From contig CP051239.1 of assembly GCA_017794945.1 (NCBI GenBank), forward strand, positions 2,532,692 to 2,596,691: a stretch of 64,000 nt of DNA, given 5' to 3'. The translations under genes were made by a program, and so were the position numbers. The notes beneath the pieces were generated by a model. The model saw only the letters and a program-made list of their open reading frames with translations, had not been told where the DNA came from and searched no databases. Shown here one piece after another: positions 15,824 to 24,220 of the stretch. This DNA is from Alcanivorax sp. (GTDB taxonomy: Bacteria > Pseudomonadota > Gammaproteobacteria > Pseudomonadales > Alcanivoracaceae). Position 1 is the first letter of the stretch. Each line of letters opens with the position of its first letter.

Positions 15824-16627
15824 ATGATATGGCTGCGCAGAGCGATGTTATCAGCGCTGGTCATCGGCCTTGCCGGTATCCTGGTACAGACGACCCTGTT
15901 TATGATCCAAGGCCCGGCTGTCGCGTCGTCACCAACGCCACAAAAAATGAGCGCGCTAGCCGCCTCTAAAGCGGATGATCCGCGCGGCCAGGCCGGCGCA
16001 CAGCAGTGGCATCTGTTTGGCCGCTACGAAGGGGCGACCGATCAGGGGGGGAACGCGAACATCTCTTCTGCCCGTGAAACCGATCTGGAGCTCGCGTTGT
16101 TGGGTATTTTTTACCAGGCGCGGAACAAGGCTCAGCGCTGGGTTATCATTGCCCAGCCCGACGAACCCAATCTTCTCTATGGCCCCGGCGACACGCTGCC
16201 GGGTGGCGCCATCCTCGAAGCGATCCATCCGGACCACGCGATGCTGCGCCACGACGGTGTGTCAGAGCGTTTGTCCCTGGTGGATATGGAAGCCATGGGA
16301 GGCATTGAGGACGTGGCGGGTGAGGACGGTGATACCGGGCAGGGCGAGGACGAGCTCCTAACGCAGCGGGCAAAAATACTGAAAGAGCTGAATCTGGAAC
16401 CGGTCAATGAGCACGCCGCGGAAGGTTACAAGGTGCTGGAAACGCCGCCGGAAGATAAAAACCCGTACGGGTTGCAGAAAGGCGACATCATTCTTTCCGC
16501 GAACGGCTACCCGCTTGGCGCTAAGGCGGAAGATATCCTGGCAAAACAAGTAGCCGAGACTCTGGGGCGGGCTCAGGTAATCGTTTTGCGTGGGGCCACA
16601 AGAATGGAGATTGACCTCAATCGATAA
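15824..16627 (+). CDS. gspC: Type II secretion system protein C (orphan GspC)
   Basis: Inner-membrane linker of the type II secretion machine that contacts the outer-membrane secretin. The 267-residue protein has one transmembrane segment (about 9-31). A periplasmic homology region follows (about 58-155, with HLFG, LELALLGIFYQ and LYGPGDTLPGGAILEAI). A C-terminal PDZ domain ends the protein (about 190-267, with LQKGDIILSANGYPL). Length and order match GspC/PulC. The rest of the gsp operon is not in this window, so the gene is isolated. It could serve a system encoded elsewhere, for example one exporting the GlyGly-CTERM protease. That link is inference. Confidence 0.85.
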   Translation: MIWLRRAMLSALVIGLAGILVQTTLFMIQGPAVASSPTPQKMSALAASKADDPRGQAGAQQWHLFGRYEGATDQGGNANISSARETDLELALLGIFYQARNKAQRWVIIAQPDEPNLLYGPGDTLPGGAILEAIHPDHAMLRHDGVSERLSLVDMEAMGGIEDVAGEDGDTGQGEDELLTQRAKILKELNLEPVNEHAAEGYKVLETPPEDKNPYGLQKGDIILSANGYPLGAKAEDILAKQVAETLGRAQVIVLRGATRMEIDLNR

Positions 16628-17090
16628 ACGTTCTGTAGCAGAGCTTTGCCTAAAATCAAGGTGGAAGATTGATGTATTCGACCACGCCTTGTGAGGAGAG
16701 CCTCGAGAGCACGCACCTCAAAAAAGGATTCTGGAAGTTATGGTGACCGCAGATCTTCGCTTGAGTCAAATCACCCATTACTCGAACCCGTCTTCGGTGT
16801 CTCGCCTTGAAATACCGAGTATAGCGCAGGGCGAAGCGACGGAGCATAATTTGTTATGTTTACTGATCATTTTTAACGAAATAGTTGTTTGCTTTCAATG
16901 TGACATTAAAACTTGACTGTTGCCAAAAAGATATTAAAAAGGAATTATTTTCTTATTAGATTGCAGAGACCGATAATTAGAGTAAAATTTTTTGCATATT
17001 AAAGCAGCATCATAAAAGCTTTTCAAGCAATGATGGTGAAAAGGTATTAACATGAGGAGAGAAATATTGATTAATTCATAAGGTCGCCTC
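16628..17090. other. AT-rich gap without a gene
   Basis: The stretch 16850-17050 is among the most AT-rich in the window, with no supported coding sequence. Its composition, unlike that of the flanking genes, suggests acquired or decayed DNA. Confidence 0.5.
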
Positions 17091-17123
17091 TAAAAAGCCA
17101 TGACCCGAAAGTCGAGCCATGGC
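17091..17123 (-). terminator. Terminator of the first secreted paralogue
   Basis: GCCATG and CATGGC (17097-17102, 17118-17123) bracket an imperfectly paired stem. On the minus strand it is followed by a run of T. It lies 26 bases past the stop codon of the upstream gene. Confidence 0.65.
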
Positions 17124-17148
17124 ATATGGCGAGATAAAAATTAATAAG

Positions 17149-17973
17149 CTATTGAATGTAGTCCACCACACCACGCGAAATTGAACTGTTCGGGCCTGGT
17201 GCGCTGGGCGTCCAGTCAGGCTCATTGATAGCTGTTTCCCATACTGAATGCAACATGCCAGCCGTTGCGCAACTAAAGATGCCATTGGGTGCTATGACCG
17301 CGTTAAACTCGAAGGAGGCAGGAGCACCTGCTCCATTGTCAGCATAAGAGGTAGGTATACTCCCACTGTTACCTGCGGCATTAGAACAGCTCATTCCAAA
17401 GATGGAGGCTTGAGTATTTGAAAATGATGCCGTGAACACTGCGTTAGGTCCGATAACGTTTCCAATCGGCTGACTAACCTTCCAGGTACCCGAATGCGGT
17501 GTGCCACCCGGAAGCCCATTGTTGAAGAACAGATCGATATCTGGAAAACCTCCCCCTGAAGTGCAAATATCGTCGTTGGGAGGGAACCCGCTGGGTACTG
17601 GCTTACCCAATCTGGCATGTGTTATGGCCATATGCGCACTATTATTTTCTTCCCAGATGTAGCCTCCGAGCTGTAGCCGGCAATCAGATTCTAGGACTGG
17701 CTTATCGAACAAACGCCCGTCGATGGTCACGAGGCCACCACCCCAGCCGCTGCCGCCTTTCAACGGATAATGGCTATCGAAAATATAGAAGAACCCGCCC
17801 TCGACGGCATCACCATACGAAGTCGGCATGGGCTCTGATTGAGCAGGGCCTTGCCAGCCGCCTGAAGAATCTGGTTTATAGAAAATTCTGCTCGCCATCG
17901 ACGTTGCGGGAGCCGCTACAACCAGGGCTATGGCAGCGCTCAGGAATATTTGGTTTGTAACTCTGGTTTTCAT
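17149..17973 (-). CDS. Secreted protein of unknown function, paralogue 1
   Basis: 274 residues from ATG 17973, preceded by AAGGA; upstream in-frame codons would add a non-signal stretch. A signal peptide (about 1-27, ending PATSMAS) is followed by a mature domain with conserved FYKPDSSGGWQGPAQSEP, FFYIFDSHYP and LQLGGYIWEE blocks. It ends SRGVVDYIQ. Four cysteines (in SDCRLQ, DDICT, GMSCSN, IFSCA) are shared with paralogue 2 and probably form two disulfides. I do not recognise the family. Aromatic and Gly/Asn-rich strands suggest a beta-sandwich surface or matrix protein. A degenerate IS3 element separates it from its paralogue. Confidence 0.75.
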   Translation of the reverse strand: MKTRVTNQIFLSAAIALVVAAPATSMASRIFYKPDSSGGWQGPAQSEPMPTSYGDAVEGGFFYIFDSHYPLKGGSGWGGGLVTIDGRLFDKPVLESDCRLQLGGYIWEENNSAHMAITHARLGKPVPSGFPPNDDICTSGGGFPDIDLFFNNGLPGGTPHSGTWKVSQPIGNVIGPNAVFTASFSNTQASIFGMSCSNAAGNSGSIPTSYADNGAGAPASFEFNAVIAPNGIFSCATAGMLHSVWETAINEPDWTPSAPGPNSSISRGVVDYIQ

Positions 17974-18021
17974 ACTCAATCCTTGATTATTATTAATCAT
18001 TATTCTGCAGTATTGCTGCAC

Positions 18022-18319
18022 CTAAGACCATTTAAAAATGGTTCTTTATTTAAAACATTGAAACATCTTCAAGGCAATATTTACATAACCCAGGAAAATT
18101 TATAGAGGTAAATATGAAAGTGGCTAGTCAGTAAGGCGTCTAGCCGTTGTCTTGCGCGCTATTTTTTCGTCTTCTATGTGTGTTTTCAGCTGTCAGGCAG
18201 CGATCGCAGAGGACTGGGCGAATATCTCTTTTGTGTAGGTGTCTGGTGATCCCAGCTTTTGATTTGCCTCGCGTTTCGCGGAGGTGGGCTGGTTCAAGTG
18301 AGGCTGCCATCGTAAGCTT
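18022..18319. other. Gap between paralogue 1 and the IS element
   Basis: About 300 bases hold the promoter region of paralogue 1 and low-quality open frames only. I see no intact gene. Confidence 0.5.
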
Positions 18320-18324
18320 CCCCG

Positions 18325-19170
18325 TCAAGTAGACACCGCAAAAGTAGAATTTTGGGCTTGATGTAAGGCCTCGGCAGGCGTGAGCCCGCCCAGGCTGTCG
18401 TGATCGCGTTCTTCGCTGTATTCCAGCATCCAAGCCCAGCTGATTTCCCGGACCCCATCCAAATCCTGGAACAACCAGGTATCCAGCACCTCTTGTCGGT
18501 AATTGCGGTTGAACCGCTCGATGTACGCATTCTGGTTCGGCTTGCTCGGCTCGATGTAATCCAGCAGGGCACCGTTGTATCGACCCCAGTCCGTAAACGC
18601 CTCTCCCTGGAACTCAGGACCCTTATCGGTTCTCAGGATGTCCGGCAGCCCCCGCTCCACTTTAAGCTGCTCGAACACGCGCACCAGCCGCCGGCTGGGC
18701 AGAGACATGTCGATTTCAATGGCGAGGGCTTCTCGGTTAACGTCGTCCAGCACGTTGGACGTGCGAAACCGTAACCCGTGGTACAATCCGTCGCTCATGA
18801 AATCCGCCGACCAGACCTGATTCGGTTGGGTGGGGGCGAACAGCGGAAGCGGATTGCGCGGTGGAAGCCGCTTCTTTGTTCGTCGCCGCCGGTTCAGGCC
18901 CAGCCGGCAATACACCCGGTAAACCCGTTTGTGGTTCCACCGGTGGCCTTGGCGCCGCAGCCGCCGGAACAGCTTCCAGCACCCCAGACCCGGCTTCGAT
19001 TCCGCGAGGTACGAGAGCGCCTTAATCACCGTCCATCGCGCTCCCGCCAATCCGTCACCGGCTTGTATCAGGCCGCCCTAGACAGGCTCACACACCGACA
19101 GGCGGCGCGCACCGACAGCCTGTTCCTCGGCCAGATAACGAACCGCTTCGCGCCTCTCCGGAGGCCTTAG
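18325..19170 (-). pseudogene. IS3-family transposase OrfB (integrase core), broken
   Basis: The open 3' part (241 residues from 19050) is a good IS3 rve-type integrase. It has WNHKRVYRVY and a DDE catalytic domain with SADFMSD, LRTDKGPEF and the NAYIERFNRNYRQEVL block holding the final Glu. Upstream the homologous frame is broken. Reading RREAVRYLAEE onward needs a frame change, a TGG appears as TGA in the RAAWY region, and a single base is missing in front of VIKALSYLAE. Together with the truncated orfA this shows decay. The normal protein is made by frameshifting at an A6G slip site, still present near 19172-19180. Confidence 0.8.
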
Positions 19171-19182
19171 AGCTTTTTTCGG

Positions 19183-19458
19183 TCAGATCCAGGCGGTGTT
19201 TTCCAACGCCATGTCGGCATACATCCGTTTGAGCTTGGCGTTCTCCGCCTCTAGCTCCTTGAGCCGCTTCAACTCCGAAGCGCCCAAACCTCCGTACTTG
19301 GATTTCCACTGGTAGTAGCACGCTGAGCTGATGCCGTACTTCCGGCATACCTCTTTCACTGGCAAGCCCGCTTCAGCTTCGTTCAGAGCCGAGATGATCT
19401 GAGTTTCCGTGAAGCGGGATTTCTTCTGGGACCTCTCCTCATTGGCTGATTGTGCCAA
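19183..19458 (-). pseudogene. IS3-family OrfA (HTH_Tnp_1), 3' end altered
   Basis: 91 residues with the IS3 helix-turn-helix (FTETQIISALNEAEAGLPV and VCRKYGISSACYYQWK) and a leucine-zipper coiled coil (ELEAENAKLKRMYADMALEN). Relatives continue ALKDLIEKKL. Here a small deletion gives AWI and a stop, while the out-of-frame sequence beyond still encodes DLTEK. The slip site for OrfAB production is therefore out of register. Confidence 0.75.
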
Positions 19459-19555
19459 ATTTCTACCTTGGAGTGGTCTAGCTAGTGGGGCAGGTTACGC
19501 TATGACCAATGATTCTTTGTTAGAGTTGAGGTCTGTGCTGCCTCTTATTCGATAG

Positions 19556-19588
19556 AAAACGCCATGGTCCATTATATGAACCATGGCG
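19556..19588 (-). terminator. Terminator of the second secreted paralogue
   Basis: CGCCATGGT and ACCATGGCG form perfect 9-base arms around 11 bases, followed on the minus strand by TTTT. It shares the GCCATGG stem sequence with the terminator of paralogue 1, so gene and terminator were probably duplicated together. Confidence 0.75.
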
Positions 19589-19614
19589 TACAGGTGGGTT
19601 AAAATTACTCGTTC

Positions 19615-20427
19615 TTATTGAATGTAGTCTACTACACCACGAGAAAGCGGGCTGACCGGACCCGGTGCGCTGGGCGTCCAATCAGGCTCGTTAAGTACCG
19701 CCTTCTCCCATACGGAGTGTAAAGTGCCATCTACAGCACAGCTGAAGATGCCGTTGGGTGAAATCGTGGCGCTGAAGTCAAAAGAAGCGCGAGTGCCAGC
19801 CCCATTGTCTGCATAGGTGGTAGGCACGTTCCCGCTATTCCCTGTGGCATTTGAGCAATTCATGCCAAGAGCAGTAACTTGAACATTCGTGAACGGCGCC
19901 ATGAAGGTAGCGTTGGGACCGCTAACATTCGTGGTTGCGGTGTTAACATGCCAAGCGCCTGCGTACGGAGCACCACCGGGAAGACCGTTATTGAAGAACA
20001 AGTCAATGCTTCCGTCAGTGCACAGTTCATCGTTAGGCGGGAACCCTTCGGGTACCTCCTTGCCCACTCTGGCATGTGTTACGGCTACATGAGTGTCGCT
20101 GCCATCTTCCCAGATGTAACCGCCGAGTTGTAGGCGACAATCTGCTTCGGCCACGACACCACCGAACAGTCGACCATCAAGCGTGACGAGTTCGCCGGCC
20201 CAGCCACCGCCGTCTTTTACAGGGTAGTGGCTGTCAAATATATAGAAGAAGCCATTTTCTACTGCATCGGCATAAGACGTGGGGACTGGCTCGGATTGGG
20301 CAGGGCCTTGCCATCCGCCGGAGCCGTCCGGCTTGTAGTAAATCTGAGCCATTGATGTTGCAGGAAAGGCTAACGCTGCAGCGATTGTGCTACCAATGAT
20401 TCCGTTTCTTATTAATTTGATATCCAT
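19615..20427 (-). CDS. Secreted protein of unknown function, paralogue 2
   Basis: 270 residues, signal peptide about 1-27 (ending PATSMAQ). It is aligned almost end to end with paralogue 1: IYYKPDGSGGWQGPAQSEP, NGFFYIFDSHYP, CRLQLGGYIWED, LFFNNGLPGG, and the same final SRGVVDYIQ. The four cysteines are conserved and the two proteins appear to share well over half their residues. The ATG is preceded by AAGGAG within the leader. Retention of both copies with clean signal peptides argues for a live, exported function that I cannot name. Confidence 0.75.
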   Translation of the reverse strand: MDIKLIRNGIIGSTIAAALAFPATSMAQIYYKPDGSGGWQGPAQSEPVPTSYADAVENGFFYIFDSHYPVKDGGGWAGELVTLDGRLFGGVVAEADCRLQLGGYIWEDGSDTHVAVTHARVGKEVPEGFPPNDELCTDGSIDLFFNNGLPGGAPYAGAWHVNTATTNVSGPNATFMAPFTNVQVTALGMNCSNATGNSGNVPTTYADNGAGTRASFDFSATISPNGIFSCAVDGTLHSVWEKAVLNEPDWTPSAPGPVSPLSRGVVDYIQ

Positions 20428-20740
20428 TTTAGTCTCCTTGATTTTGTAAAAGCTATGTCCTTTTGAAGGACGTTTTTAAAGCTAGATGGATATCCTTCCG
20501 GAGGCAATCGTATAAGACCTCAGTTGTGAGGGGTTCAGACAGATTACTTTATTTCTTTTTTCGTTCTCTTTATTATCAATGAGTTTGTGTTTGAGTTCTG
20601 TGCCTTTTTTTCCTGTCTTGTGACAGGTTAAATGTGTGACGTCGAGTCGCGCTGGCTTCTTCCCATTCTATAGCAATAACTATTTTGGCTGCGCGCGGTT
20701 CGTGATACCGGCGCGGAATAAAAAAGCATTGTGGAAAGAA
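20428..20740. other. AT-rich gap, promoter region of paralogue 2
   Basis: No supported gene. The stretch should contain the promoter of paralogue 2 on the minus strand. I could not settle on a specific -35/-10 pair. Confidence 0.5.
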
Positions 20741-20763
20741 GGCCCCCGACTCCGTCGGGGGCT
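20741..20763 (-). terminator. Terminator of the lipoprotein/FadL-like operon
   Basis: GCCCCCGAC and GTCGGGGGC form a perfect 9-base stem with a 3-base loop 14 bases downstream of the lipoprotein stop. On the minus strand it is followed by the pyrimidine-rich CTTCTTTCC. Confidence 0.8.
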
Positions 20764-20776
20764 GGGGAAGGGTGAC

Positions 20777-23700
20777 CTATTTTATACTATCGGAAATATA
20801 CTGAAGGCGACTACCCTGTCTGGTAATAATGCCTTGTTGAGCGGCCAGTTCTAGGTTGCCAACGCGAAGCAGGCGCATAGGAAAGGTTATTTGTTCCGTA
20901 TTGTACTGCTCTACTACCATCCTGCCGTCATTAAGAAATCTGACCGGCCCGGTAAGACTCATAGTTATAGGTAGGCTGTTCAAGTTGCTGGAGCCGTCAT
21001 TAGCGCCAAAGCCTCCTAGGTCTACGACTGACGGCGCATCCAAATATAAATCCACCGTTGCAGTGAGCATGGTTCTGCCTTCTTCTTCAGAATAGGATAT
21101 CCAACCTTCTACTAGCTCGTCTCGGCTCCCGTCACCGTCATTGTCAGCATACCTCATTCTTAGCATTTGTGGTCCTGTTATACCTGCTCGGTTCTGTGCT
21201 AGCTGATCAATGATTTCAGGTGGGACGCCCGCCTGAGCTCCCCCAAAGCTAAACATTGAATTGATGTTTATTGAAGTGGTCATAATGAGAGAAGGCCAAA
21301 TAAGAACTTTTAAACCTTTTTCTTCATCAATGTCGTCTGTGACTTCAGCAAAAAGAGCGCTGTGGAGGTACGTGAACTTATGGTCTGGGCAGGGTGCGCC
21401 TGCTGTGGGGTTTGAAAAGTCAAACATCCCTGTGTCCGGGTTGCGCTCAAAGATGCAGCCACCGGAATTGATTGCCGAGACAAGTTTGCCAGGGTGGGAC
21501 TCTTCTGTTCTCTTTATTAGTATTTTTGCGCTATTTTCTGAAGGCCTCACTCCGTTTGGGTCCAGTGTAGAATCAGTATATGGATCCGGCTGCTCCGTCG
21601 GCCCGAACTCCTGGCTATCGTATGTGTATTTTCTTACTGGATGCGGAAAATCCTCAAAGCTGTTTTTTTCGTGATACATATTTCCGTTCGTGTCGGCTAT
21701 TGGTGCTGCTCTAAGTGATTGAAGGACATTATTGGTAGTTGCGCCACCTCTAAAGTATTGAACCATGTGAGGCCCACCCGCATCCGGGTCGGGGTCATGC
21801 TTTCCTAATACGAAGTCGCTGTAGGTGCCGCTGGGATAGTTAACGATATAACCTTGACCTAGCGGTTGAGTTTTGAGCGGCAGGCCGTCTACTCCGCATA
21901 TCGCATCGGTTCCATCACATACATAGTCATCCGTGGCCTGATATTCAAGTTCATCCCCGAACTGAGCGATCCTATAGCCACCGCTTTGCAGGATGTAGTT
22001 GTAAAGACTTTCGGATTCCCATGGCTCGTCGGGAAAAAACGTTAACTTCCGTGGCTCCTTTATAAGATGCCCTGAGACTGCATGTAGTGGCGTGCCATTT
22101 TGATCGAGCTTCTGAACTTTGAAACTGCCACCCAACTGAATGCTATCGGGGTTCATGTCCTTATGAAAGTGAACGGTGATCGGTCGGAAGCCGTCGATTG
22201 ATCTAATGGGTATCAGGTCGTCCGTTGGCATTCTCGAGTTGTCGTTTCCCTCAAATATCCCGGGGTGGCCGCCGGCGCAACGGCCTGCCTTATCGTTGGG
22301 GATATCTAGGGTTTCTGGCACTAATGCGCATGGATATCCAGGATATGTCGCTAATACGACGGGAGCATAATCCACAATTTCGACCGGGGAGCCTGATGGA
22401 CTCGCGTACTGGTTCTGAACTTCGATAGGTAGTTCGAATTCTTCGTTGAATGCTTCATTTAACTCGTTTCCTGATATGTCTGAAATGCCCTCCGCTAGTT
22501 CCAGTCGATACTGTACTCGATTGTTCTCGGGACTGTACTGTACTGATTCTTCCGGCTTTACGATGAGCGCTGCCCCGTCAACTTCTACAGTCGCTCCGAT
22601 TTCAATATCATTTCTATAAAGTGTAACAGCATCCTCAACGCTCTCTGGGTTAAGAGGTTCATCGAAGTTCAACGTAATGGGATTGCCTATAGCACTTAAG
22701 GCGGACTTGTCCTCATCTCCGTTACCTAGTGTCCAGCTTTGCAACCTAAGCGGAGTGGTGTCCTTCAAGGTAGCTCTTGCATCGGCCAGCAGCGCGTCGG
22801 TTTGGTCTTTATAGGATTGAACCTGGAAGCTCAGCAGGCCGTAGCCGTATTCCTGACCGAGGATGTCCGGCTCCACCATACCGGTGGCGTCGATGTTCAG
22901 CACACCGCCGTTGGGGTCCACTTCGGCCACGCCCACCAGATGGATGTGCAGCAGGTTCTGGGTAAAGCCGCCGTTGGCTTGCGGGTTCTCGGTGGCGATG
23001 CCCACGTCCATGAACAGGTGCACAATGCGCAGCTGGTCCGGGTTCTCTTCCGTGTAGGGGTTGGGCACCAGGTAGCCGGTGGCGTCCGACAGTACGCGCA
23101 TGGTGACGTCGCCGGAGCCGAAGCCGGCGTCCACTTCACCGCCGATCTTGACCATCTCGATGGGCGTGCCTTCCAGCAGGGTGCCTTTGGGCAGGCGGAT
23201 CGGGGTGACGTCGGTGTATTGGGTGACGTCCGCCAGTTCGGCGATGACCAGTTCGGATTGCGCCTGGGTGACGTTAACGTCTTCACCCAGCAGGGTGCCG
23301 TTCACCGGTACCTGGTTGATGCCCTTGCCGGTGAGGCGGGAGGTGCCGTCCTGGGTGATGCGCTGCACCAGGAAGCCCGGCTCGCCGCGCGGTGAGGAGT
23401 CTTTCGGGGTGAACTCAATGGTCTCGCCGGCGAAGGGTTCGCCGTAGGTGCTTTCCAGGCCGCCGAGGGTGAGAGTGTAGGTTTCGCCCGGGTTCAGGTA
23501 GTCGTCCGTGGGGTCGACGGTCATGTAGGCGCCGTCCACCAGCAGGCCGGCTTCCACCACCGCGCCTTCGCTGTCACGCAGCACCACGCTGTTGCCGTCG
23601 CCGTAGCTGGCGGTGGCACGGTCGATGGGCTGGGTGAACTGGAAGCGGAAGGCGGAGAAGTCCATCACCGGTTCCAGCTCCGAGCCGTTCGGCATGGTCC

Positions 23701-24205
23701 GGCTGAGCTGGAATTCATCCTCGCCGGCGGGGACTTCCTGGACCACTTCGCTCTTGGGGCCTTCCTGCAGGGTGCGGGTGGTGAAGGTGAGGGTCTGGTC
23801 CTTGGCGGTACCCTTGCTAAGACGCAGATCGTTGATCTCGACGGTGTACTGGGTGCCGGGGGCCAGGCCGTCCGTGGGCGTCAGCAGCACGCCGCGGGGC
23901 TCGCCGTCGACTCTTTCCACCTCGAAGTCCAGGTTTTCGCCCTGGTCGTCGCAGCACAGCGTGACGCTCTGGTTGACGTTGCCCGGCGAGACCGCGCTGG
24001 TGAAGCGCAGGGCGATGGGTGCCTTGGTGGGCACTTCGCCCTGGCCGTTATCCGGGTAGGCGTAGAGCAGTGCCTGCGCGCTGGATTCGCCCGGGTTGGC
24101 GCCGCCGTCGTCCACCGGGGAATCGCCGCCGTCGCCGCCACAGGCGGCCAGCAGCGTGGCGGAGGAAAGCAGTATTAAGGACTGCTTCAGGATTGTTGTC
24201 TTCAT
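20777..24205 (-). CDS. Large outer-envelope lipoprotein with Ig-like (Big_5) domains
   Basis: 1142 residues. The lipobox LLAAC puts the lipidated Cys at 22, followed by a Gly/Asp-rich linker. Repeated SbsA/Big_5-type Ig-like units lie at about 45-150, 165-275 and 495-600. They are recognised by PxxAPIALRFTSAV and PLNPESVEDAVTLY-type strands and APGTQYTVEI endings. The remainder contains a DGDGSRD calcium-like loop and FHKDMNPDSI, another Big_5 start. It lies 15 bases downstream of the FadL-like gene and should be co-transcribed. Base composition changes inside the gene: the first roughly 470 codons are GC-rich, the rest markedly AT-richer. The function is unknown; surface binding or a partner for the barrel is plausible. 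Confidence 0.8.
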   Translation of the reverse strand: MKTTILKQSLILLSSATLLAACGGDGGDSPVDDGGANPGESSAQALLYAYPDNGQGEVPTKAPIALRFTSAVSPGNVNQSVTLCCDDQGENLDFEVERVDGEPRGVLLTPTDGLAPGTQYTVEINDLRLSKGTAKDQTLTFTTRTLQEGPKSEVVQEVPAGEDEFQLSRTMPNGSELEPVMDFSAFRFQFTQPIDRATASYGDGNSVVLRDSEGAVVEAGLLVDGAYMTVDPTDDYLNPGETYTLTLGGLESTYGEPFAGETIEFTPKDSSPRGEPGFLVQRITQDGTSRLTGKGINQVPVNGTLLGEDVNVTQAQSELVIAELADVTQYTDVTPIRLPKGTLLEGTPIEMVKIGGEVDAGFGSGDVTMRVLSDATGYLVPNPYTEENPDQLRIVHLFMDVGIATENPQANGGFTQNLLHIHLVGVAEVDPNGGVLNIDATGMVEPDILGQEYGYGLLSFQVQSYKDQTDALLADARATLKDTTPLRLQSWTLGNGDEDKSALSAIGNPITLNFDEPLNPESVEDAVTLYRNDIEIGATVEVDGAALIVKPEESVQYSPENNRVQYRLELAEGISDISGNELNEAFNEEFELPIEVQNQYASPSGSPVEIVDYAPVVLATYPGYPCALVPETLDIPNDKAGRCAGGHPGIFEGNDNSRMPTDDLIPIRSIDGFRPITVHFHKDMNPDSIQLGGSFKVQKLDQNGTPLHAVSGHLIKEPRKLTFFPDEPWESESLYNYILQSGGYRIAQFGDELEYQATDDYVCDGTDAICGVDGLPLKTQPLGQGYIVNYPSGTYSDFVLGKHDPDPDAGGPHMVQYFRGGATTNNVLQSLRAAPIADTNGNMYHEKNSFEDFPHPVRKYTYDSQEFGPTEQPDPYTDSTLDPNGVRPSENSAKILIKRTEESHPGKLVSAINSGGCIFERNPDTGMFDFSNPTAGAPCPDHKFTYLHSALFAEVTDDIDEEKGLKVLIWPSLIMTTSININSMFSFGGAQAGVPPEIIDQLAQNRAGITGPQMLRMRYADNDGDGSRDELVEGWISYSEEEGRTMLTATVDLYLDAPSVVDLGGFGANDGSSNLNSLPITMSLTGPVRFLNDGRMVVEQYNTEQITFPMRLLRVGNLELAAQQGIITRQGSRLQYISDSIK

Positions 24206-24220
24206 TATTCTCCCTCCTTC

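Larger units (their letters stand above)
18320..19476 (-). mobile_element. Decayed IS3-family insertion sequence
   Basis: The orfA-orfB arrangement of an IS3 element (IS407-like group) on the minus strand. Imperfect terminal inverted repeats are visible: CCCCGTCAAGTAGACA at the left and TTTCTACCTTGGAGTGG at the right. I found no convincing target-site duplication. Both reading frames contain inactivating changes, described separately, so the element should no longer move by itself. Confidence 0.8.

Noticed and set aside
18325..19050. Intact transposase of an active IS3 element
   Set aside because: Only the 3' part is open; the upstream frame shows a stop and frameshifts, so it is a pseudogene.
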